Source of the DNA: JAVWMQ01 sp036646055
GTDB lineage: Bacteria > Bacillota > Clostridia > Peptostreptococcales > Anaerovoracaceae
NCBI GenBank assembly: GCA_036646055.1
Contig: JAVXMY010000004.1
Location: 1 to 64,000 of the forward strand
Reading direction: 5' to 3'
DNA: 64,000 nt
The notes under the pieces were generated by a model. The model ran no database searches and was not told the DNA's origin. It saw only the letters and a list, made by a program, of their open reading frames with translations. Below are positions 58,689-64,000 of this stretch, in pieces. Each line of letters begins with the position of its first letter. The first letter of the stretch is position 1. The position numbers and the translations under genes are program-made.

Positions 58689-58940
58689 ATGGAAAACAGA
58701 AATACAATCATGTTTGACAATTCAATTAAGTCAGAACAAAAGACACCAAGAGAAATACTAGAACAGGTATATGAAGCTTTAGAAGACAGAGGATATAATC
58801 CAATTGATCAAATTGTTGGATACTTTGTTTCTGGAGATCCTTCTTATATAACAAGCCATCAAGGGGCTAGAAATTTAATATCTACTATAGATAGAGATGA
58901 TTTGATTGAGGATATAATTAGACATTACATGAATAAATAA
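58689..58940 (+). CDS. ireB: IreB-family regulatory phosphoprotein (UPF0297)
   Basis: An 83-residue protein with the family signature TPREILEQVYEALEDRGYNP and GYFVSGDPSYITSHQGARNL. In enterococci IreB is a substrate of the PASTA kinase IreK and affects cephalosporin resistance. ATG 58689 follows AAGGAGGCATAAA; the frame upstream of it overlaps the promoter and is non-coding. It lies between alaS and ruvX as in most Firmicutes. Confidence 0.93.
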   Translation: MENRNTIMFDNSIKSEQKTPREILEQVYEALEDRGYNPIDQIVGYFVSGDPSYITSHQGARNLISTIDRDDLIEDIIRHYMNK

Positions 58941-58944
58941 TAAA

Positions 58945-58970
58945 TTAGCCAGATCGCAAGGTCTGGCTAA
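58945..58970 (+). repeat. Perfect 9-bp hairpin between ireB and ruvX
   Basis: TTAGCCAGA (58945-58953) and TCTGGCTAA (58962-58970) pair around TCGCAAGG. No T-run follows, so it is more likely an mRNA processing or stability element than a terminator; the ruvX ribosome site is 11 bases downstream. Confidence 0.6.
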
Positions 58971-58990
58971 AATATTGAATGGAGAAAAAA

Positions 58991-59419
58991 ATGAGAAAAA
59001 TTGCACTAGACGTTGGGGATAAAACCATTGGTATAGCTGTTTGCGATCAGCTTGGTATTACGGCTCAAGGAGTTACAACAATACAAAGAGTAGGGATTAG
59101 AAAAGATGCTGGTAAAGTTATTGATCTAATTAAAGAATATGAATGCGATACAGTGGTTGTAGGATTACCAAAAAGACTTGATGGCACAGATAGCCCTCAA
59201 ACTGAAAAAGTATATGAATTTAAAAAAATGCTTGAAAATAAAATGAGAAGTGTTGCAATGGGACATATTCCAATAGTTTATCAAGATGAAAGATTGACTA
59301 CTGTACAGGCTGAAAAAGTATTAATTGAAGCAGATGTAAGTAGAAAGAAAAGAAAGACTGTAATAGATAAGCAAGCAGCGATTTTAATTATGCAAGGTTA
59401 TCTAAGTACTTTAAAATAG
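58991..59419 (+). CDS. ruvX: Holliday junction resolvase-like RNase RuvX/YqgF
   Basis: A 142-residue RNase H-fold nuclease (YqgF), involved in rRNA 5'-end maturation and possibly recombination. N-terminus RKIALDVGDKTIGIAVCDQL carries the first catalytic Asp; VVGLPKRLDGTDSPQTEKV and YQDERLTTVQAEKVL carry the others. ATG 58991 is preceded by GGAG at 7 bases; the ATG at 58979 overlaps that site and is rejected. Confidence 0.93.
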   Translation: MRKIALDVGDKTIGIAVCDQLGITAQGVTTIQRVGIRKDAGKVIDLIKEYECDTVVVGLPKRLDGTDSPQTEKVYEFKKMLENKMRSVAMGHIPIVYQDERLTTVQAEKVLIEADVSRKKRKTVIDKQAAILIMQGYLSTLK

Positions 59420-59444
59420 AAGAAGAGTGATACTAAACAAATGT

Positions 59445-59484
59445 AACTATTCCTAAAAACATAATTTTGGGAATAGTTCTTTTT
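59445..59484 (+). terminator. ruvX terminator
   Basis: AACTATTCC (59445-59453) pairs with GGAATAGTT (59470-59478), followed by CTTTTTAT. Confidence 0.82.
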
Positions 59485-59490
59485 ATAAAT

Positions 59491-59653
59491 AAGACCAAGA
59501 CTGAAATTCATTACAAGATGTTAAAAATCCATTGAAATGATTCGAGTCTTGGTCCCTTATCACATGATTATTTAATAGTGTGAGACTTTCTATAACTTAC
59601 GTCTTTTTTGAAGCTTAAATTTGAGTTTTAAAGGGTTTTAAATAATCATGTGA
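59491..59653. repeat. Two large inverted repeats in the ruvX-LysM spacer
   Basis: GACCAAGACT and AGTCTTGGTC (59491-59553 overall) form a perfect 10-bp stem whose inside continues with GAAATTCATT/AATGATTC. Next, TCACATGATTATTTAA (59560-59575) and TTAAATAATCATGTGA (59638-59653) form a perfect 16-bp stem around a 62-nt loop. There is no open frame. This could be a small structured RNA, a MITE-like element or a pair of non-canonical terminators between convergent genes. Confidence 0.6.
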
Positions 59654-59667
59654 TGTGTTACACCGTC

Positions 59668-59979
59668 TTAAATATTAAGAGGTATATCTATTAATATACC
59701 AGGAACTAAATCTCCGGCATTAATATCGTTAACCTTACATATCATGTATATTGCTTCTCTGATTTCAGTATCAGGAGATTTATATCTTTGTGCAATATCC
59801 CACATGGTATCGCCAGCTACAATTTCAATTTGAGCTTTTGAAGTTTCATCAATAGCTATGGCATCATTAAATCCTAAAAAAGTATTTGTTGCTGTTACAA
59901 AACAAATTGTAAGTAAAGCAATAAAAATTGTAAATCTAAATTTTGATTTCATTCTATATTTATGGTTAGTTTTAATCAT
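59668..59979 (-). CDS. YneA-like LysM protein, probable SOS cell-division inhibitor
   Basis: A 103-residue protein with a basic N-terminus, one membrane segment or signal anchor (FRFTIFIALLTICFVTATNT) and a single C-terminal LysM domain (IEIVAGDTMWDIAQRYKS, to PGILIDIPLNI) for peptidoglycan binding. Size and architecture equal Bacillus YneA, which blocks division during DNA damage. The promoter carries three LexA boxes, strongly supporting an SOS role. ATG 59979 follows GGAGGAGAGTAGA; the GTG at 59994 is upstream of that site. In Bacilli yneA sits beside lexA; lexA is not in this window. Confidence 0.87.
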   Translation of the reverse strand: MIKTNHKYRMKSKFRFTIFIALLTICFVTATNTFLGFNDAIAIDETSKAQIEIVAGDTMWDIAQRYKSPDTEIREAIYMICKVNDINAGDLVPGILIDIPLNI

Positions 59980-59999
59980 TCTACTCTCCTCCACTTCTT

Positions 60000-60011
60000 G
60001 AACACTTGTTC
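60000..60011 (-). promoter_or_regulatory. LexA box 1 of the LysM gene
   Basis: GAACACTTGTTC fits GAAC-N4-GTTC exactly. It lies between the -10 and the start codon. Confidence 0.85.
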
Positions 60012-60024
60012 TTTTCTTAACTAT

Positions 60025-60053
60025 ATAATAAACGAATGTTTGTTCTTTGTCAA
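60025..60053 (-). promoter_or_regulatory. Promoter of the LysM (yneA-like) gene
   Basis: On the minus strand TTGACA (60053-60048) and TATTAT (60030-60025), 17-bp spacer: the same hexamers and spacing as the recA promoter. LexA box 2 lies wholly inside the spacer. Confidence 0.88.
60034..60045 (-). promoter_or_regulatory. LexA box 2 of the LysM gene
   Basis: GAATGTTTGTTC (plus strand) matches GAAC-N4-GTTC with one difference (T for C in the left half). It lies between the -35 and -10. Confidence 0.7.
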
Positions 60054-60062
60054 TAGAAAACA

Positions 60063-60074
60063 GAACGAATGTTC
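60063..60074 (-). promoter_or_regulatory. LexA box 3 of the LysM gene
   Basis: GAACGAATGTTC fits GAAC-N4-GTTC exactly. It lies 10 bp upstream of the -35. Confidence 0.85.
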
Positions 60075-60088
60075 TAAATTCTGCAAAT

Positions 60089-60117
60089 AAAAAAAACCGC
60101 CTTATTGTAGCGGTTTA
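60089..60117 (-). terminator. Terminator of the reactivation operon (hairpin at the operon end)
   Basis: On the plus strand AAAAAAACCGC-CTTATTGTA-GCGGTTT (60089-60117) forms a stem. Read on the minus strand it is a hairpin followed by T7, just past the stop codon of the ASKHA gene (60115-60117). Confidence 0.85.
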
Positions 60118-61254
60118 AAAATTTATAGAATTTATGAATTCTCTTTGGAAGTTAAGCTGATTAGTAAGTTCAATATGGGTTGAAATTCCAATGATTCTAT
60201 GAATTTCATCCACAGCACCTGAATCTATAAGGGCTTTAATTGAACCTTGAAGTGATGTGTTGCCAACAAGAGAAATCTTCTTTGGATTTATATTTGGTAT
60301 TAGTGAAATATGTTGTGCATTTTCAATATCTAAATTATTTCCAAATGCCCCAGCAACATAAATGACATCTATTTGTTCTTTTTTTAAGTTTCCATCTTTT
60401 AATAATATTGATATACAAGTTTGAATAGCTGCTATAGCAAGTTGGATAGCTCTAATATGATCTTGTGTAATATATTGATTCATTGTATAGAATTTATTAG
60501 TATCCTTTGTGTCTGAAACTAGATTTATTATTTCATTATCATAAGGATTAATAGCCTTAGCTTTTTCTTGGGATATTATATACCCTGTCTTATCAATAAA
60601 ATGCTTTTTTAGTAGTTTTGAAATAATGTTAACAACTTCTGACCCTGGAATTGATTGAAACAATCCTTCGAAGGCTGGGCCTGCAGCGGCAGAAGAAAAG
60701 TAAAGCTTATTACCATTCCAAAGAGCTACTTCACCATTAGTTCCAATGTCAATTAGCAAAGACTTTTTAGTTGAATTTATAAGGTTTAAACTTAGAATGC
60801 CTGCAGTAATATCTCCACCAATAAAACCACCTAAATTAGGCATAATAAATAGACTATATGGGTAATTTAAGCCGTAGTTTGGTTTAAAGTTTGAGTACTT
60901 AAATATATGAGTCATTACAGTATTGCCTGAAATAGTCAATGACTTAATTAAATCTTTATTTAAATGGTCCTTAATTAAAATATTAATTAATCGGTTTAAG
61001 TCGGATATTAGTAAAGCGTTTAGATTATCTAAGTTCTCTATGGATTCTTGGTAATAAGTCATCCTAGAGACAATATCAGAACCAAATTTGCACTGGCCAT
61101 TCTTCAAAGAATGTTCTTTGACTATAATATAATTATGTAAACTTGAGTCTGAATTATACTGTATTAGAGCACCACATATATTTGTAGTTCCAATGTCAAT
61201 AGCAATACCGTATCTTATGTTTGATTCTGTTGATTCATATAATTGATGTTGCAA
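60115..61254 (-). CDS. ASKHA-domain corrinoid reductive activator (RACE/DUF4445-like) without N-terminal ferredoxin domain
   Basis: A 379-residue ASKHA-fold protein: YGIAIDIGTTNICGALIQY (phosphate-1), TISGNTVMTHIF, SLLIDIGTNGEVALWNGNKL (phosphate-2) and VIYVAGAFGNNLDIENAQ. These are DUF4445/RACE signatures; such ATPases reduce inactive Co(II) corrinoid proteins, including methyltransferases. Typical RACE proteins have an N-terminal [2Fe-2S] domain of about 100 residues; it is absent here. Start is TTG 61254 with AGGAGG 9 bases upstream. It overlaps by 40 bases the gene for a MetH-activation-like protein, so the two probably cooperate. Confidence 0.83.
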   Translation of the reverse strand: MQHQLYESTESNIRYGIAIDIGTTNICGALIQYNSDSSLHNYIIVKEHSLKNGQCKFGSDIVSRMTYYQESIENLDNLNALLISDLNRLINILIKDHLNKDLIKSLTISGNTVMTHIFKYSNFKPNYGLNYPYSLFIMPNLGGFIGGDITAGILSLNLINSTKKSLLIDIGTNGEVALWNGNKLYFSSAAAGPAFEGLFQSIPGSEVVNIISKLLKKHFIDKTGYIISQEKAKAINPYDNEIINLVSDTKDTNKFYTMNQYITQDHIRAIQLAIAAIQTCISILLKDGNLKKEQIDVIYVAGAFGNNLDIENAQHISLIPNINPKKISLVGNTSLQGSIKALIDSGAVDEIHRIIGISTHIELTNQLNFQREFINSINF

Positions 61255-61901
61255 AACTCACAGCCTCCTTTGTTACCCTTACAGTTAATACATTCTGATT
61301 TAGAAGATTTATAGGGCTGATCTAAAATATAAAAATATCCTACACTTGATTTTGGCGGATTTAAAGTTGTACCATTATAAGATATATTTAACTTATCAAA
61401 ATTTAATAATTCATCTAATTGGATAAATTGATCCATAGGTGAGTCAAAATAACCTGGCCCAAAGCCATTGCTTAAGTATTTGTTTTCTATCTTCAAACTT
61501 TTAATTAATTCTCTTTTTACCATGACTAAAAGAGAATTCACAAGGGATGTCTTGTAGTAATCTATGGCTAAATCTGTAATTGATCCAAAAGAATTTGTTA
61601 GTAAATTTCCAATAGTTACACCAAAGAATACGATACCTCTAATTGTGGTCTTATCAATATCATTATAAGAGATATTGTTTATCAAATTGTTATTTACTTC
61701 AATGGAGTTACAATGTATCTTGATTTTATCAAAACGTGCCATTGCAGCTATAGGCTTAATCATAGGATCAACATTGCACTTTACCTGCCTATTTATATTT
61801 ATATTATTAGATACATCAAAAGAATCTTCAAATAGCTCCTTTGACAATTGCAATAACTGAAGTTTATTTATTTTTAAATCTGTCCATAAATTTTTTATCA
61901 T
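61215..61901 (-). CDS. Methionine-synthase activation-domain-like protein with C-terminal Cys4 motif
   Basis: A 228-residue protein related to the SAM-binding reactivation domain of MetH: LSNGFGPGYFDSPMDQFIQL corresponds to the R-x-x-PGY-x-x-CPDH region, and LNPPKSSVGYFYI to the -P-ASVSG-YF strand. The C-terminus carries CINCKGNKGGCEFC (C-x2-C-x6-C-x2-C), which could bind an Fe-S cluster or zinc. Probably it helps reductive methylation of cobalamin-dependent methionine synthase. It overlaps the TVP38 gene by 38 bases and the ASKHA gene by 40. metH itself is not in the window. Confidence 0.75.
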   Translation of the reverse strand: MIKNLWTDLKINKLQLLQLSKELFEDSFDVSNNININRQVKCNVDPMIKPIAAMARFDKIKIHCNSIEVNNNLINNISYNDIDKTTIRGIVFFGVTIGNLLTNSFGSITDLAIDYYKTSLVNSLLVMVKRELIKSLKIENKYLSNGFGPGYFDSPMDQFIQLDELLNFDKLNISYNGTTLNPPKSSVGYFYILDQPYKSSKSECINCKGNKGGCEFCNINYMNQQNQT

Positions 61902-62640
61902 TGTTTTGTAATTTGGTTAGTTTATCATAACCTGTATCAAGTAATATATTGATTTTTTTTCTAAATATAATTCCAAATATAAAGAATAATAATGCGATAA
62001 CACCAATAATAATGGCACTAGTGTAACCACCGTTCATAATTTGTCTTCCAATAAGTAGGCTTCCCATCATGCCAGGACTTCTACCAAGCAAACTCACAAG
62101 TAAAAATGGTTTTAATTTTAAGTCAGAAATACCTGCTGCATAATTACACAAATCCTTTGGAATACCTGGAATCAAGAAAATTAAAAATACAAGTATAACT
62201 CCTCTTTTGCTATTAATCTTAGTAAGTAAATTAGTTATTTTATCTTCATCAAAGATTATATGAATAAAATCTCTACCAAGTACCTTTGCCAAGTAGAAAG
62301 TTATTATAGATCCTAAGGCTGCGCCAATTATAGAATATATATATCCAAGCCAAAAGCCATACATATATCCTGCAGCAAACTGCAAACCTTGGCCCGGTAT
62401 AATACAAATAACAATTTGTACAATTTGGGCAGCTATATATATAAAAACTGTTTCAGTTTCATATTTTTCAAAATATTTTTGTACATTTTCTATACTAGAC
62501 ATACTAGTAATCCAATCTTTTTGAAAGAAGAAAATATAAAGTGGAACCCCAAGTAAAATTACAAGTAGTAAGCCAAACTTAAGAAAGGCTAGGATTTTTT
62601 TATATTTAGTTTTTCTTATTTCTTTTTTGTTTAATTCCAT
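61864..62640 (-). CDS. TVP38/TMEM64 (DedA-like) family membrane protein
   Basis: A 258-residue protein with about five or six membrane helices and the family core GQGLQFAAGYMYGFWLGYIY followed by GAALGSIITFYLAKVLGRDF, then FLIPGIPKDLCNYAAGIS with the conserved P-G-P/D motif. Related DedA/TVP38 proteins act in lipid-carrier or phospholipid scrambling; the exact role here is unknown. It lies 14 bases after the methionine gamma-lyase-family gene and overlaps the next gene. Confidence 0.9.
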   Translation of the reverse strand: MELNKKEIRKTKYKKILAFLKFGLLLVILLGVPLYIFFFQKDWITSMSSIENVQKYFEKYETETVFIYIAAQIVQIVICIIPGQGLQFAAGYMYGFWLGYIYSIIGAALGSIITFYLAKVLGRDFIHIIFDEDKITNLLTKINSKRGVILVFLIFLIPGIPKDLCNYAAGISDLKLKPFLLVSLLGRSPGMMGSLLIGRQIMNGGYTSAIIIGVIALLFFIFGIIFRKKINILLDTGYDKLTKLQNNDKKFMDRFKNK

Positions 62641-62654
62641 ATTACCCTCAAATT

Positions 62655-63947
62655 TTATAAACTTATAATACCTTTGTTTAACAGTTCTTGCAATGATTTA
62701 ATTACACCAAATTTGGAATGTTCATAAGTTAATCCGCCTTGGAAGTAAACAATATATGGCTCTCGAATAGGTCCATCTGCACTAAGCTCAATACTTGAAC
62801 CCTGTACAAAAGCTCCAGCTGCCATAACCACAGGATCTTCATATCCTGGCATATCCCAAGGCTCTGGTGAAACATGAGAGTCAATTGGTGCAGCTCCTTG
62901 AATTCCCTGGCAAAAAGCCACAAGGGCTTCAGGAGAATTTAATTTTATAGCCTGAATAATATCACTTCTTTTGTCTGATACCTTAGGACATATATCGAAA
63001 CCTAAGTTTTCATATACCTTACCACACAAAATTGCACCTTTAAGAGCACCGTTAACAACCTTTGGAGCCATGAAGAAGCCTTGAAGCATCTGTCTTGTTT
63101 GACCAAATGTTAAGCCACATTCTCCACCTATACCAGGACATGTTAGTCTGTAAGAAACACTATCAATGAGAGCTTTTTTACCTACAACATATCCCCCAGA
63201 AAGAGCAATACCACCCCCTGGATTTTTAATAAGTGAGCCTGCCATAATATCAACACCAACTTGTGTTGGCTCTTTAATATCCAAAAATTCCCCATAGCAA
63301 TTATCAACCATTGTAATTATATCTGGGTTTACACTTTTAACAACATTAACGAATTCTTCAATTTGATCTATTGTAATAGCATTTCTCCAAGCATAACCTG
63401 TAGCTCTTTGAACTGAAACCATCTTAGTCTTTGGACCAATTGCTTTTTTAATTCCTTCAAAATCAAGTGTGCCTTCATGAGTTAATTCAACCTGTTTGTA
63501 TGTAATGCCAAATTCTTTAAGAGAACCCATACCCTGGCCTCTAATTCCGATTACTTCTTCAAGGGTATCGTATGGACCCCCTGATACATAAATTAATTCG
63601 TCTCCTGGTCTTAAAACACCTGAAAGAGCAAGGGAAAGCGCATGGGTACCATTAACGATTTGAGTTCTAACCAAAGCTGCCTCAGCACCAAAAACATAGG
63701 CAAAAATCTTTTCGATTTGTTCCCTACCTGGATCATCGTATCCGTAACCTGTGTTCCATGTAAAATGCATATCACTTGTTCTAAACTTTTGAAATGCCGA
63801 TAAAACTTTGTACTGATTATATTCGGTAATTTGGTCAAGAGCATCAAATTCATCTTTTATCTCATTTTCTGCATCTGAAACCTGATTTAAAACATTTTCT
63901 GTAATTTTAAAATTGTTAGCTAAAAATTCTAATATTTGATTTTTCAT
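62655..63947 (-). CDS. PLP-dependent methionine gamma-lyase family protein (YnbB/aluminium-resistance type)
   Basis: A 430-residue fold-type-I PLP enzyme of the Met_gamma_lyase (PF06838-type) family. NTGYGYDDPGREQIEKIFA and VRTQIVNGTHALSLALSGVL near the N-terminus, MVDNCYGEFLDI, PLP lysine in SLIKNPGGGIALSGGYVVG, and the C-terminal CQGIQGAAPIDSHVSPEPWDMPG are family signatures. The true substrate of this family is unsettled despite the name. Joined with methionine-synthase reactivation genes, a sulfur amino acid role is plausible. It is the first gene of the minus-strand operon; the ATG at 63947 follows AGGAAGGATTTTTA. Confidence 0.9.
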   Translation of the reverse strand: MKNQILEFLANNFKITENVLNQVSDAENEIKDEFDALDQITEYNQYKVLSAFQKFRTSDMHFTWNTGYGYDDPGREQIEKIFAYVFGAEAALVRTQIVNGTHALSLALSGVLRPGDELIYVSGGPYDTLEEVIGIRGQGMGSLKEFGITYKQVELTHEGTLDFEGIKKAIGPKTKMVSVQRATGYAWRNAITIDQIEEFVNVVKSVNPDIITMVDNCYGEFLDIKEPTQVGVDIMAGSLIKNPGGGIALSGGYVVGKKALIDSVSYRLTCPGIGGECGLTFGQTRQMLQGFFMAPKVVNGALKGAILCGKVYENLGFDICPKVSDKRSDIIQAIKLNSPEALVAFCQGIQGAAPIDSHVSPEPWDMPGYEDPVVMAAGAFVQGSSIELSADGPIREPYIVYFQGGLTYEHSKFGVIKSLQELLNKGIISL

Positions 63948-64000
63948 TAAAAATCCTTCCTGTTGTCTATAAAAATATTATGCAAACTATATCGATATGT

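Noticed and set aside
1..64000. CRISPR arrays, tRNA/rRNA genes, intact insertion sequences or prophage genes
   Set aside because: I looked through all intergenic spaces and found no regularly spaced repeats, cloverleaf candidates, transposase, integrase or phage structural genes. Short or degenerate ones could have been missed by eye.

Overview
The window is an AT-rich, gene-dense stretch of a strictly anaerobic Firmicute chromosome, most likely Clostridia (Eubacteriales/Peptostreptococcales-type). The evidence is a class III (anaerobic) ribonucleotide reductase, a three-subunit bifurcating-type [FeFe] hydrogenase, acetate kinase, Firmicute-style gene neighbourhoods (alaS-ireB-ruvX, rpmB-asp23-recG, rsmD-coaD, rplU-rpmA-obgE, ftsK-rimO-pgsA-cinA-recA), Gram-positive AGGAGG ribosome sites, and TTGACA-N17-TATAAT promoters. 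I cannot name the genus. No rRNA, tRNA, CRISPR array or intact transposase was found.

Layout. 1-4070 is an accessory region. It starts with the last 28 codons of an rlmD/rumA-type rRNA methyltransferase, a known landing site for integrative elements. It then holds a YoaP-like acetyltransferase, a MerR regulator facing a second acetyltransferase across a classical 19-bp-spacer MerR promoter, a PnuC transporter that looks internally deleted, a gene remnant and a VOC protein. 4072-7443 holds an O-acyltransferase/aquaporin pair and, facing it, a membrane-anchored protein that reads as a catalytically dead M20C (PepD) peptidase. 7753-17716 is core: nrdDG, rpmB, asp23, recG, rsmD, coaD, a coiled-coil protein, tmcAL, ackA and rpmF. 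17757-18089 is non-coding and ends in two hairpins. 18090-28212 is asd (minus), uppP, ftsK, rimO, pgsA, cinA, an LCP ligase and recA, with a LexA box at recA. 28343-32448 is the hydrogenase operon. 32578-40259 is a teichoic-acid-like glycopolymer operon: CDP-ribitol synthesis genes, three TagF-family transferases and a pyruvyltransferase. 40302-45618 is the L21 leader, rplU, rpmA, obgE, an HD hydrolase and the radical SAM pair. 45693-51877 is a compact Tad-type pilus operon led by a ComEA-like DNA-binding protein. 51964-59419 is a DUF896 gene, nifS-nifU-mnmA, an aldo/keto reductase (minus) and alaS-ireB-ruvX. 59483-59667 is non-coding and highly structured. 59668-63947 is on the minus strand: a YneA-like LysM protein with three LexA boxes, then a four-gene operon with methionine-synthase reactivation functions, a TVP38 membrane protein and a methionine gamma-lyase-family enzyme.

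How the genes fit together. nrdDG supplies dNTPs without oxygen. The hydrogenase and AckA belong to fermentative redox balance and ATP formation, and a possible Rex operator precedes the hydrogenase genes. recA and the LysM gene share an almost identical promoter/LexA-box design and probably form part of the SOS regulon. The most interesting possible system is 45693-51877. A ComEA-like HhH protein heads a minimal Tad machine whose tiny pilin-like proteins lack the usual Flp processing motif, which suggests a DNA-uptake pilus. Secondary novelties are the pseudo-peptidase, an L21 protein with a C-terminal SAP/HeH-like tail, joint absence of prp and of the L27 N-extension, and a separated pair of corrinoid-reactivation proteins. 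All statements come from reading the sequence and from remembered family knowledge; no database search was possible.
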